This document shows positions 8,780 to 17,330 of a DNA stretch of 64,000 nt, piece by piece (the first letter of the stretch is position 1; every line of letters begins with the position of its first letter). Position numbers and translations under genes: made by a program. Below the pieces are notes generated by a model. It searched no databases. It was not told the DNA's origin and saw only the letters and a list, made by a program, of their open reading frames with translations. Source of the stretch: an uncultured Eubacteriales bacterium (GTDB taxonomy: Bacteria; Bacillota; Clostridia; Christensenellales; Aristaeellaceae); contig UQNN01000002.1 in NCBI GenBank assembly GCA_900542445.1, positions 124,001 through 188,000 on the forward strand. The letters run 5' to 3'.

Positions 8780-9388
8780 TCATGAATGTTCGGAATTTGG
8801 CACATTCAGAAGATAATAGCCGAATGCGTTGATGACGGTTGTATCCCCGTGCTGGCGGATGCGCTTGAAGTTATACTGATAGTTCTGATGGACATGGCCG
8901 TGAACCATGTAGCGCGGGTGATAGCGATCCATCACATCCAGAAAGGTTTCAAACCCGATATGCGCCAGATCGGTGTCGTCGCCCAGATGGCGCGCGGGGG
9001 AATGGGTCAGCAGAATATCGATGCCGCCGCTGCGCCAGAGTTTGAAGCGCAGACGATTGACGCGCTGGCGCATTTCCCTTTCGGTGTACTGGTTGATCCC
9101 TCTGTTATAGCGCATGGAACCGCCGAGGCCGAGAATGCGAAGACCGCCGATGGTCACGACCTGATCTTCGATGCACTCGCAGCCCTCCGGCGGGTGCTTG
9201 TCGTAGCGGTCGTCGTGGTTGCCGCGGATATAGAGGATCGGCGCGGGGGTGAAGCAGGTGAGAAAGGACAGGTAGCTGGCGGGCAGGTCGCCGCAGGAGA
9301 GCACCAGCTCCACGCCCTCCAGTTTGCGCTTGTCCAGATGCTCCCACAGGGTAGGTTCGGCCTGATCGGCGAGCAGCAGAATCTTCAT
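8780..9388 (-). CDS. Metallophosphoesterase family protein
   Basis: Cytoplasmic calcineurin-like phosphoesterase of 202 residues. Metal motifs in order: LLADQ (5-9), SCGDLP, IRGNHDDR, LLTHSP and VHGHVHQ. The first motif lacks the His of the usual DxH; a Clostridial subgroup of this family is like that. The substrate is unknown. ATG 9388 follows AAAGGAG, whereas the frame's upstream extension has no ribosome site. It begins 4 bases after the stop of the ParB/BMP fusion gene, so the two are almost certainly cotranscribed and coupled. Confidence 0.88.
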   Translation of the reverse strand: MKILLLADQAEPTLWEHLDKRKLEGVELVLSCGDLPASYLSFLTCFTPAPILYIRGNHDDRYDKHPPEGCECIEDQVVTIGGLRILGLGGSMRYNRGINQYTEREMRQRVNRLRFKLWRSGGIDILLTHSPARHLGDDTDLAHIGFETFLDVMDRYHPRYMVHGHVHQNYQYNFKRIRQHGDTTVINAFGYYLLNVPNSEHS

Positions 9389-9392
9389 CGGC

Positions 9393-11306
9393 TCACTCCT
9401 TTGTGGCGGCACGGATGCCTTGCAGCGAGACAAGGCCCTTGGCGACGTCGTTCAGCTCGTCCATCGAGGGAATGCGGCCGACGATATTATCCGCCAGATA
9501 ATCCATGCGGATGATTTCCTGCGGGGTGAGCGCCACGTCGGCCTCCACGCGGATTTGGCCGCTCTGGTCGGCAATCGGCCCGACGAAAGGCAGGAACGCG
9601 CCGGCCCGGATACGTTCGTGCAGCAGATCGACCAGCCGACGCGTGCGCACGGGCAGGCGTTGAGAGCAGATGAGATCGATGGCGTCGGTGGACATGCCCA
9701 TATAGTAGTTCATGGCGCGGTCGGCGTTGTGTTCGCCCTCGTCGTTCCATGCGCCGGTGAGGATGCTGCGGACGATGCCCTCGTAGAGCTTGCCCCAGCC
9801 CCAGACCGGCATGGCGAGGTTGGAGATGACGCCGTCCTGCTCGTGATACAGGCCGAACGCGCGGGATTCCAGATGCGGCGCGCTGATGTCGCGGCTGGAA
9901 ATGATGTGTACGCCGCGCGCGGCCAGCGCCGCTTCCGGGCTGTGGCCGGGCAGGGTGGACCATTCCAGCACGATTTTGGCGCGCGGGTTGACCAGCTGCG
10001 CGCCGAGGGCAAAAGCGTTGATCGACGCGGGCGTGCCGTAGATGGGATAATCCGCGATGTAGCCGATTTCATCCGTTTCCGAAAGCGACGCGGCAATCGC
10101 GCCCAAAATGAACTTGGCTTCGTATACGCGCAGATAGTAGCTGCGGACGTTGTGGTAGCTGGCGAGCACGGAGCAGTTGAGGATTTTGGCGCCAGGATGA
10201 GCGGCGCACTGGCGCACGCAGGCCTCCAGAAATACGGGGGAAGCGGCAAAAACCACGTCGTATCCGTCGGCGATAAACTGCTCGATGACGCTTTCCGCAT
10301 CGGCTTGCGACACGTTTTCGCGGCAGACGGTTTCCACGCGCGAGCCGAAGGTATCCTCAAGCGCTTTGCGCCCCAGCTCGTGCCAATACGACCAGCCGGA
10401 ATCCTGCGGCGAACGATTGTAGAGAAACGCGCAGCGCACCTTCTGCGGCGGCCTGTGCCAGACGGATTGCAGAAAGCCCGGCTTGCCCTCCGTCGGCTGG
10501 GAGAGCAGCGCGGCGGGCTTGTTGGCCGCAGCGACGACGAATTCCGAGCGGATGTGTTCGATATCCTGCTCGAACTCGTTCGGCGTTTTCTCCACGCTGT
10601 TGTTGTAGCCGAAAACTTCAAGATAAATCAGCAGCGCGTCGCACGCGGACATGGGAATTTCGCCGCCGAGTCTGGCGGCATACGCCTGTTGAAAGCGGTA
10701 GAAGCAGGACTGGAAATCAAACAGATCCTCCGGCGTCCATTTCTCGCCCGGCGTTTTGCCTATCAGTTTGTAAAGCCTTTCATAGCTGCCCTCGCGGCTG
10801 AACACGATGAAGTTGAGTTTGGTATCCGCGTAGAAGCTCAGAAACTCCTGATAGACGCGGTAGCGTTCGCTATCCTCGGCTTCCGGCAGAACGCGCGTGA
10901 CGTTCGCCTCGATGTTCACCGCGTCGAGCCGCCGCATGACGCTCACGCGTTTGTTGCCCTCGACGATGTAGAAGCGGTTGTAATATTCCAGCGCGACGAT
11001 GGGCTGACGCAGACCGTCTTCCACAATGCCGTCGTAAAGGATGCTCCATTTGGTCGCAAATTCGGAATCCTGTTCCAGCAGGGGCAGGAAGCCGCGCGCG
11101 AATGCCGTCGTGCGCCCCTTGGTGGCCGTACCCTCGATTTGATCCAGCCCAATCTGCACCAGCCCCAGCGGCACCTGGGCCATCTGGTTGAGCTTGGGCA
11201 CAAGCTCGGCCAGCACCGGCAGATACGGATCCTGACCGCGGGATTCGAGCGCATGCAGCTGCTTGATGCCCTCTTTGCGGGCGGCGATGTAATCTTCCAT
11301 GCTCAT
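9393..11306 (-). CDS. ParB-like / BMP-type binding-domain fusion protein
   Basis: Protein of 637 residues with no signal peptide or membrane segment, so cytoplasmic. The N-terminal part holds a ParB/Srx-like segment (LRQPIVALEY then YIVEGNKRVSVMRRL, about 99-127). From about 289 to 560 it matches the BMP/PnrA/Med nucleoside-binding fold (VRCAFLYNR, DVVFAASPVF, IGYIADYPIYG). A C-terminal tail of about 75 residues follows. BMP proteins are normally exported lipoproteins that bind purine nucleosides; a cytoplasmic form suggests sensing instead of uptake. Start ATG 11306 has an AAGGGAG site; the frame opens 36 bases earlier without one. The leader carries repeat copy B. Confidence 0.75.
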   Translation of the reverse strand: MSMEDYIAARKEGIKQLHALESRGQDPYLPVLAELVPKLNQMAQVPLGLVQIGLDQIEGTATKGRTTAFARGFLPLLEQDSEFATKWSILYDGIVEDGLRQPIVALEYYNRFYIVEGNKRVSVMRRLDAVNIEANVTRVLPEAEDSERYRVYQEFLSFYADTKLNFIVFSREGSYERLYKLIGKTPGEKWTPEDLFDFQSCFYRFQQAYAARLGGEIPMSACDALLIYLEVFGYNNSVEKTPNEFEQDIEHIRSEFVVAAANKPAALLSQPTEGKPGFLQSVWHRPPQKVRCAFLYNRSPQDSGWSYWHELGRKALEDTFGSRVETVCRENVSQADAESVIEQFIADGYDVVFAASPVFLEACVRQCAAHPGAKILNCSVLASYHNVRSYYLRVYEAKFILGAIAASLSETDEIGYIADYPIYGTPASINAFALGAQLVNPRAKIVLEWSTLPGHSPEAALAARGVHIISSRDISAPHLESRAFGLYHEQDGVISNLAMPVWGWGKLYEGIVRSILTGAWNDEGEHNADRAMNYYMGMSTDAIDLICSQRLPVRTRRLVDLLHERIRAGAFLPFVGPIADQSGQIRVEADVALTPQEIIRMDYLADNIVGRIPSMDELNDVAKGLVSLQGIRAATKE

Positions 11307-11380
11307 GGCGATACGCTCCCTTCTATGCGAATGAATGCGCATATCCGTTCAGACGCGCAATGCACGCCCCTATATAGAAG

Positions 11381-11432
11381 TGGGAAATCCAAGAACCTCA
11401 GGTTCTTGGTGGGGTTTGGGGCAAAGCCCCAA
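11381..11432 (+). repeat. Multi-hairpin repeat, type I, copy B
   Basis: TGGGAAATCC, then hp1 at 11391-11407 (AAGAACC and GGTTCTT around TCA), a GGTGGGG linker and hp3 at 11416-11432 (TTGGGGC-AAA-GCCCCAA). Nearly identical to copy C at 17.5 kb. A weak upstream pairing, TGCGC (11336) with GCGCA (11355), may stand for hp2. It lies inside the untranslated leader of the ParB/BMP gene if the minus-strand promoter at 11447-11475 is used. Confidence 0.8.
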
Positions 11433-11446
11433 TCGTTCTTTACCCG

Positions 11447-11475
11447 ATTATAGCATTGCGCGTCCCCGCGCGCAA
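11447..11475 (-). promoter_or_regulatory. Promoter of the ParB/BMP-phosphoesterase operon
   Basis: On the minus strand TTGCGC (11475-11470), 17-base spacer, TATAAT (11452-11447). The resulting leader is about 130 bases and contains the whole repeat copy B. Confidence 0.65.
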
Positions 11476-11482
11476 CCGTCCC

Positions 11483-11511
11483 TTGATGAATGGCGGCGAC
11501 TGTGCTATAAT
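11483..11511 (+). promoter_or_regulatory. Promoter of the aminotransferase gene
   Basis: TTGATG (11483-11488), 17-base spacer, TATAAT (11506-11511) with extended TG. It is back-to-back with the minus-strand promoter at 11447-11475. Confidence 0.7.
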
Positions 11512-11551
11512 TCGAGGAAGAAAAGCCCGGATAACGGGCGGGAGGAACAAC

Positions 11552-12730
11552 ATGAGTGAATTTCAGGTAAGGCCGGACTGGATGGCCTTTTGTCTGCCGG
11601 ATATTTCAGAAGCCGAGGTGCAGGCGGATGCGGATGTGATCCGTTCCGGCTGGTGGGCGAAGGGCCCGCGCACGATGGAATTTCAAAAGAAGTTTGCCGA
11701 GTATGTCGGCGCGAAGCACTGCATCGCGGTCAACTCCTGCACGGCGGCGCTGCATCTGGCGCTGCTGACGCAGAACATCGGTCCCGGAGACGAAGTGATC
11801 ACCACGCCGCTGACATTTGCCTCCACGGCGAACACGATTCTGCACGTCGGCGCGACGCCCGTCTTTGCAGATATCGACCCGAATACGGGCCTGATCGATC
11901 CGGCTGAAATCGAGAAGAAGGTTACGCCCAGGACGCGCGCGGTTGTGCCGGTGCATTATTCCGGCCTGGCGGCGGATTTGGGCGCGATCGGGCAAATCTG
12001 CGATGCGCACAATCTGTTTTTGAGCGAGGACGCGGCGCACGCGGTCGAAACGCGCTACAATGGCGAACTTATCGGCCATCATCCGCGCGGCGCGGTGAGC
12101 TATTCCTTCTATGCGACCAAGAATCTGGCCTGCGGCGAGGGCGGCGCGCTGGTGACGGATGACGACGAGATCGCGGAAAAAGCCCAGGTGCTCTCCTGCC
12201 ACGGCATGAGCGCGGGCGCGTGGAATCGTTACGGCAAGGAAGGCTCGTGGCGCTACGACATCGAGGAGCCGGGCTACAAATACAACATGTTTGACATTCA
12301 GGCCGCGCTGGCGCTGACTCAGCTGAGCCGCATGGAGGACATGCAGCGCCGCCGTTTTGAGGCGGTGGAGGTCTATCAGCAGGCGTTTGCCGATGTGCCG
12401 GAGCTGCGGCTGCAAAAGACGCCGGATTACTGCCACCACAGCCGCCATCTGTATGTGCTGCGCATTGTGCCGGAGCGCCTGACGATTTCGCGCGACCAGT
12501 TTATCGAAGAGCTGAAAGCGCGCAACGTCGGCGTGAGCGTGCACTTCATTGCTTTGCACACGATGAGCGCGTATGCCGGGCGCTTTGGCTACAAGCCGGA
12601 GGATTTCCCGAAAGCCTACGCGTTCTCGGAGAGCGAGATCAGCCTGCCGATGTATTCGACGCTGGGCGTGAAGAACGCGGAATACGTCGCGGACGCGGTT
12701 CTGGACATCGTGAAGAAGTACAGAAAGTAA
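11552..12730 (+). CDS. DegT/DnrJ/EryC1/StrS-family aminotransferase
   Basis: PLP enzyme of 392 residues, the group that aminates nucleotide-linked keto-sugars. SEDAAHAV (158-165) carries Asp160, which contacts the PLP nitrogen, and SFYATKNLACGEGG (185-198) carries Lys190, the Schiff-base lysine; the motif resembles ArnB-like enzymes. Start ATG 11552 follows GGGAGGA. No glycosyltransferase or sugar-nucleotide enzyme lies nearby, so the substrate is not given by context. A single-gene transcript appears likely, with its own promoter and a downstream repeat. Confidence 0.9.
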   Translation: MSEFQVRPDWMAFCLPDISEAEVQADADVIRSGWWAKGPRTMEFQKKFAEYVGAKHCIAVNSCTAALHLALLTQNIGPGDEVITTPLTFASTANTILHVGATPVFADIDPNTGLIDPAEIEKKVTPRTRAVVPVHYSGLAADLGAIGQICDAHNLFLSEDAAHAVETRYNGELIGHHPRGAVSYSFYATKNLACGEGGALVTDDDEIAEKAQVLSCHGMSAGAWNRYGKEGSWRYDIEEPGYKYNMFDIQAALALTQLSRMEDMQRRRFEAVEVYQQAFADVPELRLQKTPDYCHHSRHLYVLRIVPERLTISRDQFIEELKARNVGVSVHFIALHTMSAYAGRFGYKPEDFPKAYAFSESEISLPMYSTLGVKNAEYVADAVLDIVKKYRK

Positions 12731-12739
12731 GGAGGCACG

Positions 12740-12826
12740 AGCGGGACGCTGACCCGCACCCTGCCCGAAACCTGGATTTCGGGGCTTCCCGCTTCGTGTA
12801 TCGCTGCGCGATACACGTGGAGGAAT
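12740..12826 (-). repeat. Multi-hairpin repeat, type I, copy F
   Basis: Minus-strand order: hp2 at 12795-12817 (CGTGTATCG and CGATACACG), linker GCGGGAAGCC, hp1 at 12764-12783 (CCCGAAA and TTTCGGG around a core related to TCCAGG), and a possible hp3 at 12740-12757 (GCGGG and CCCGC). Beyond it, 12827-12958 holds no gene that I can support. Confidence 0.65.
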
Positions 12827-12958
12827 GTCAGGCCGCAACGCGAATGATGCGGCCCGGCAACACGATTTGACCTTCATCGATGAAGGGGCGCGCAGCGCAT
12901 CCGTGATTGCATCGAGAAAAAACAGCATAATGGAGAACAAAAATTAAAAAAATCACAA

Positions 12959-12993
12959 AGAGAGCCTGAAAAAGGAATCAGGTTCTCTTTTTT
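12959..12993 (+). terminator. Rho-independent terminator
   Basis: AGAGAGCCTGA pairs with TCAGGTTCTCT (one G-T pair) around an 8-base loop, followed by a T run. It stands 228 bases after the aminotransferase stop and insulates adhE. Confidence 0.85.
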
Positions 12994-13147
12994 AATGGGC
13001 AAATTTGTGAAAAATGATTGAATCAAAGCATGAATTTTTCCGCGAAAAGATGGGAAACCTAACGGTCAATACAAAGATAAGCCGAGAATCCGGCAGGATT
13101 CACAAAATGAATCCAAGAAGCTTGTTGAAACGGAAATCGTTTAAAGT

Positions 13148-13176
13148 TTGACAATCTGCGACAAAACGCGTATAAT
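13148..13176 (+). promoter_or_regulatory. Consensus promoter of adhE
   Basis: TTGACA (13148-13153), 17-base spacer, TATAAT (13171-13176): an exact consensus. The leader is about 60 bases and ends in AGGAGG at 13228. A GAATCC/GGATTC hairpin lies upstream at 13099-13114. The rest of 12994-13147 is AT-rich and shows nothing else; I found no clear Rex-type operator. Confidence 0.85.
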
Positions 13177-13242
13177 GCGAATCGTCAGGAAAATAACAAA
13201 GACGCATCAACCAACCCGAATTCTTTCAGGAGGATGAACGAT

Positions 13243-15846
13243 ATGCAGGAATTCAGACCGATCGACTCCCTGGAGGCGCTTCAGGAGCGTATGACCATCA
13301 TGCGCAGGGCGCAGCGCGAGTTTGCGAAGTTCACGCAGGAGCAGGTGGATCACATCTTCTTTGAAGCGGCGATGGCAGCCAACAAGGCGCGCATTCCGCT
13401 GGCCAAGATGGCGGTTGAAGAAACCGGCATGGGCGTGATGGAAGACAAGGTCATCAAGAACCACTACGCCAGCGAATATATCTACCATGCCTACCGCAAC
13501 ACGAAGACGGTCGGCGTGCTGGAAGAAGACCCGGCGTTCGGCATCAAGAAGATTGCCGAGCCGATCGGCCTGGTCGCGGCGGTCATCCCGACGACGAACC
13601 CGACGTCCACGGCGATCTTTAAGGCGCTGCTGTGCCTGAAGACCCGCAACGCGATCCTCATCAGCCCGCATCCGCGCGCCAAGAAGTGCACGGCGGAGGC
13701 TGCGCGCATCGTCTACGAGGCGGCGGTTAAGGCGGGCGCGCCGGAAGGCATCATCGGCTGCATCGAGTTCCCCAGCCTGGAATTGACGGGCGAGCTGATG
13801 CACGAAGCGGACATCATTCTGGCGACGGGCGGCCCCGGCATGGTGCATGCGGCGTATTCCTCCGGCAAACCGGCGCTGGGCGTCGGCGCGGGCAACACGC
13901 CGGTCATCATCGACGAGAGCGCGGATATCAAGCTGGCCGTCAACTCGATCATCCATTCCAAGACGTTTGACAATGGCATGATCTGCGCATCTGAGCAGAG
14001 CGTGACGGTGCTGGACGGCATCTACGACGAAGTGCGCGCGGAGTTTGAGCGCCGCGGCTGCTATTTCCTCAAGGGCGATGAGCTGGATAAAGTGCGCCAC
14101 ACGATTTTGATCAACGGCGCGCTGAACGCGAAGATCGTCGGACAGAGCGCACACACCATTGCGCAGCTGGCGGGCGTGGATGTGCCGGAGGAGACGAAGA
14201 TCCTCATCGGCGAGGTGGAAAGCGTCGAGCTTTCCGAAGAATTTGCGCATGAGAAACTCTCCCCGGTGTTGGCGATGTACCACGCGAAAGATTTCGACGA
14301 GGCGCTCGACAAGGCCGAAAAGCTGGTCTGCGACGGCGGCCACGGCCATACCGCGTCCCTGTATATCCATCCGGCGCAGAAGGAAAAGATCATGAAGCAC
14401 GCGGAGCGCATGGAAGCCTGCCGCATCGTGATCAATACGCCGAGCAGCTTCGGCGGCATCGGCGATCTGTATAACTTCAAGATGGCGCCGTCGCTGACGC
14501 TGGGCTGCGGCACGTGGGGCGGAAACTCCGTCTCCGAAAACGTCGGCGTGAAGCACCTGCTCAATGTCAAAACCGTTGCCGAGAGGAGAGAGAACATGCT
14601 CTGGTTCCGCGCGCCGCAGAAGGTGTATTTCAAGAAGGGCTGCATGCCGGTGGCGCTCGACGAGCTGGGCACGGTGATGGGCAAGAAGAAATGCTTCATC
14701 GTCACCGATACCTTCCTGTACAAGAACGGCTACGTCGCCCCGATTGAGGCGAAGCTCGATCAGCTGGGCATTCAGCATACCTGCTTCTACGACGTTGCGC
14801 CTGATCCGAATCTCTCTTCCGCGCTCAAGGGCGCGCAGGCGATGCGCCTGTTCGAGCCGGACTGCATCATCGCGCTGGGCGGCGGCTCGGCGATGGATGC
14901 GGGCAAGATCATGTGGGTGATGTATGAGCACCCCGAAGTGGACTTCCTCGATATGGCGATGCGCTTTATGGATATCCGCAAGCGCGTGTATACCTTCCCG
15001 AAGATGGGCGAAAAGGCGTATTTCGTCGCGATTCCGACTTCTTCCGGCACGGGTTCGGAGGTCACGCCGTTCGCCGTCATCACCGACGACCGCACGGGCA
15101 CGAAGTATCCGCTGGCCGATTACGAGCTGCTGCCGAACATGGCGATTGTGGACGCGGACAACATGATGAACCAGCCGCGCGGGCTGACCTCCGCTTCCGG
15201 CATCGACGTGCTGACGCACGGTCTGGAAGCCTATGCCTCGATGATGGCGACGGATTACACCGACGGCCTGGCGCTCAAGTCGATGAAGAACGTGTTTGAT
15301 TACCTGCCGCGCGCCTATGAATATGGCGCGGCCGATCCGGAAGCGCGCCAGAAGATGGCCGACGCGTCCTGCATGGCGGGCATGGCGTTCGCCAACGCGT
15401 TCCTGGGCGTCTGCCACTCGATGGCGCACAAGCTCGGCGCATATCACCACCTGCCGCACGGCGTAGCCAACGCGCTGATGATCTGCCACGTGCTGCGCTA
15501 CAATGCGGCGGAAGTGCCGGCCAAGATGGGCACCTTCCCGCAGTATGACCATCCGCATACGCTGGCCCGTTACGCCGAGTGCGCGCGCTTCTGCGGCATC
15601 TGCGGCAAAGATGACGAAGAGACGCTCGACCTGTTCATTCAGAAGATTGAAGAGTTGAAGGCAAAGGTCGGCATCAAGAAATCCATCGCGGAATATGGCA
15701 TCAGCGAAGAAGCTTTCATGAGCACGCTGGATCAGATGGTCGAAGACGCGTTCGACGACCAGTGCACGGGCGCGAACCCGCGCTATCCGCTGCTGAAGGA
15801 AATCAAGGCGATGTATCTCAAGGCATACTACGGCGAAAAGGCGTAA
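13243..15846 (+). CDS. adhE: Bifunctional acetaldehyde-CoA/alcohol dehydrogenase
   Basis: Converts acetyl-CoA to acetaldehyde and then ethanol, using two NADH; forms spirosomes in the cytoplasm. The 867 residues have an N-terminal CoA-acylating aldehyde dehydrogenase (catalytic Cys248 in DNGMICASEQ) and a C-terminal iron alcohol dehydrogenase (TSSGTGSEVTPFAVITD, and CHSMAHKLGAYHHLPHG with iron-binding histidines). ATG 13243 lies 9 bases after AGGAGG; the in-frame ATG at 13234 touches the ribosome site and is unlikely. A phosphotransferase gene follows after 15 bases. Confidence 0.97.
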   Translation: MQEFRPIDSLEALQERMTIMRRAQREFAKFTQEQVDHIFFEAAMAANKARIPLAKMAVEETGMGVMEDKVIKNHYASEYIYHAYRNTKTVGVLEEDPAFGIKKIAEPIGLVAAVIPTTNPTSTAIFKALLCLKTRNAILISPHPRAKKCTAEAARIVYEAAVKAGAPEGIIGCIEFPSLELTGELMHEADIILATGGPGMVHAAYSSGKPALGVGAGNTPVIIDESADIKLAVNSIIHSKTFDNGMICASEQSVTVLDGIYDEVRAEFERRGCYFLKGDELDKVRHTILINGALNAKIVGQSAHTIAQLAGVDVPEETKILIGEVESVELSEEFAHEKLSPVLAMYHAKDFDEALDKAEKLVCDGGHGHTASLYIHPAQKEKIMKHAERMEACRIVINTPSSFGGIGDLYNFKMAPSLTLGCGTWGGNSVSENVGVKHLLNVKTVAERRENMLWFRAPQKVYFKKGCMPVALDELGTVMGKKKCFIVTDTFLYKNGYVAPIEAKLDQLGIQHTCFYDVAPDPNLSSALKGAQAMRLFEPDCIIALGGGSAMDAGKIMWVMYEHPEVDFLDMAMRFMDIRKRVYTFPKMGEKAYFVAIPTSSGTGSEVTPFAVITDDRTGTKYPLADYELLPNMAIVDADNMMNQPRGLTSASGIDVLTHGLEAYASMMATDYTDGLALKSMKNVFDYLPRAYEYGAADPEARQKMADASCMAGMAFANAFLGVCHSMAHKLGAYHHLPHGVANALMICHVLRYNAAEVPAKMGTFPQYDHPHTLARYAECARFCGICGKDDEETLDLFIQKIEELKAKVGIKKSIAEYGISEEAFMSTLDQMVEDAFDDQCTGANPRYPLLKEIKAMYLKAYYGEKA

Positions 15847-15861
15847 GGAGGAATCTCCCAA

Positions 15862-16611
15862 ATGAGCAAGGAAATCATCGTGGAGCGCGGCACCAAAACG
15901 GTGTACCGCGAGGGCAGCAAGATCATCAAGCAGTTCAAGGCGGGCTATCCCAAGAGCGCCGTCATCAAAGAGGCGTTTAACCACGCTCTGGCGGAGGAAT
16001 CCGGCCTGAACGTGCCCGCGCTGCTGGAAGTGAAGAACACCGGCGAAGGCTGGGCGCTGGTCATCGAGGCCGTCGAGGGTAAGACGATGGCGCAGCTGAT
16101 GGCTGAGCAGCCGGAAAATCTGGAAGCGCTGATGGAGCAGTTTGTCGAAATTCAGAGCGACATCCATCGCCACACGTGCAAGCAGATGGGGCGGCTCAAG
16201 GATAAGCTGAACGCGCAGATTTCGTCTCTGCGCGACGAGCTGGACGCGAGCACCCGCTATGAGCTGCATGTCCGCCTTGAAAACATGAAGCCGCATACCA
16301 AAATCACCCACGGCGACTTCAACCCGACCAACGTGTTGATCGGCGCGGACGGCAAGGTCTATATCCTCGACTGGGCGCACGCCGCCATCGGCAACGCTTC
16401 CGCCGACGCGGCCATGACCTATCTCCAGTTCGCGCTGGAAGATCAGAAGAAAGCCGACCTGTATCTGAAACTGTTCTGTAAAAAGAACGATATCGCCATG
16501 CAGTATGTGCAGCGCTGGCTGCCCATTGTCGCCGCCGCGCAGATGACCAAGAAGCATGGCGCGGAAAAGGAATTTTTGACTGGCTGGACGCAGGTTGTGG
16601 AATTTGAATAA
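15862..16611 (+). CDS. Aminoglycoside-phosphotransferase-like small-molecule kinase
   Basis: Protein of 249 residues with the kinase-like APH fold. The catalytic loop is HGDFNPTNV (150-158) and the metal-binding Asp is in YILDWAH (Asp170). An ATP-side lysine region lies near KIIKQFK. The substrate is unknown; such proteins in Clostridia are often annotated as phosphotransferases without being resistance genes. It follows adhE by 15 bases with its own AAGGAGG, and no promoter is seen between them, so it is probably cotranscribed with adhE. Confidence 0.85.
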   Translation: MSKEIIVERGTKTVYREGSKIIKQFKAGYPKSAVIKEAFNHALAEESGLNVPALLEVKNTGEGWALVIEAVEGKTMAQLMAEQPENLEALMEQFVEIQSDIHRHTCKQMGRLKDKLNAQISSLRDELDASTRYELHVRLENMKPHTKITHGDFNPTNVLIGADGKVYILDWAHAAIGNASADAAMTYLQFALEDQKKADLYLKLFCKKNDIAMQYVQRWLPIVAAAQMTKKHGAEKEFLTGWTQVVEFE

Positions 16612-16683
16612 GCGGCCGCGTATTTCCGCTCGGAAATGTGCGCGCCCGGCGCCGGGCATCCGGTAGATTGTTATAAGCAAGAA

Positions 16684-16720
16684 GAGCCGCCGCGGGAACT
16701 GTTTTCCCGCGGCGGCTTTC
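16684..16720 (+). terminator. Terminator of the adhE operon
   Basis: Perfect 13-base GC-rich stem (GCCGCCGCGGGAA at 16686 with its complement ending at 16716) followed by TTTC. The short U run makes it moderately convincing; it may also serve the gene on the minus strand. Confidence 0.7.
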
Positions 16721-16734
16721 GGCATGCGCGCTTT

Positions 16735-17136
16735 TCAATAAGACGGTTTGTTCTTGCAAATCCCTGGTTTACTCCTGATTTTGGACGCGGTCGCGTGATA
16801 GCTGAGATCCAGCAGCGTTTTGATGATTTCATCTTCTGCGCTTCCGTCCAGCGCGGCGGTGATCCAGTTTTCCCTGTTCATGTGATAAGCGGGAAAAAGG
16901 CCGGGCAGGCCGCGGAACGAACCGATCAGCAGGGGATCGCATTTCATATTGACGATATCGATACGCGCGTCGGTTGGCAGGCCGAGCTTTTGGACGGGGA
17001 TATTCATCACAAGCGCGAACCACTTGCGGTTGCCGGCATGACGAAAGACGGCGGAGGTGTCGTCGCCGTGGAAAGGATAATCCGGCTCGACGCTGTATGT
17101 ATCGAAGATATAGCGCGTCAGTTCGGCGCGGGTCAT
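16735..17136 (-). CDS. MmcQ/YjbR-family protein
   Basis: Small protein of 133 residues with the CyaY-like MmcQ/YjbR double-wing fold. The family signature appears as KWFALVMNIP, VNMKCDP and GLFPAYHMNRENWITA. YjbR proteins are proposed to bind DNA, but the role is unclear. It has its own promoter and stands alone on the minus strand. Confidence 0.88.
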   Translation of the reverse strand: MTRAELTRYIFDTYSVEPDYPFHGDDTSAVFRHAGNRKWFALVMNIPVQKLGLPTDARIDIVNMKCDPLLIGSFRGLPGLFPAYHMNRENWITAALDGSAEDEIIKTLLDLSYHATASKIRSKPGICKNKPSY

Positions 17137-17171
17137 GCGATCACCTCCACCGGATGGAATCGGTCGATTTC

Positions 17172-17200
17172 AGTATAGCTGGGACAGGAATAAAAGTCAA
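17172..17200 (-). promoter_or_regulatory. Promoter of the MmcQ/YjbR gene
   Basis: On the minus strand TTGACT (17200-17195), 17-base spacer, TATACT (17177-17172). Confidence 0.65.
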
Positions 17201-17286
17201 GCGGGCTGAGCCCGCCTGTGTATCCGCCGAAACCTGCAAAGCGTCAAAGGCTTGTGCGCGCGGGCGTTTTTTGTTTTTCCGTGGAT

Positions 17287-17317
17287 CAAAAAAGCCGGAG
17301 AGACACGCTCTCCGGCT
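17287..17317 (-). terminator. Rho-independent terminator after a gene remnant
   Basis: On the minus strand AGCCGGAGAG pairs with CTCTCCGGCT and is followed by TTTTTTG. It lies 13 bases beyond the stop of the remnant at 17331-17465, as a normal terminator would. Confidence 0.85.
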
Positions 17318-17330
17318 CGAAGAATTTGGC

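Noticed and set aside
13000..13242. Rex operator before adhE
   Set aside because: Expected from family knowledge, but no TTGTTAA/TTAACAA-like palindrome is present near the promoter.
15862..16611. Antibiotic resistance gene (aminoglycoside phosphotransferase)
   Set aside because: Only the general kinase fold is shared; the operon with adhE and the lack of the aminoglycoside-specific residues argue for a metabolic kinase.
13207..16725. Long minus-strand open frame opposite adhE and the phosphotransferase
   Set aside because: Same reason; the composition is that of a shadow and the opposite strand has AdhE.
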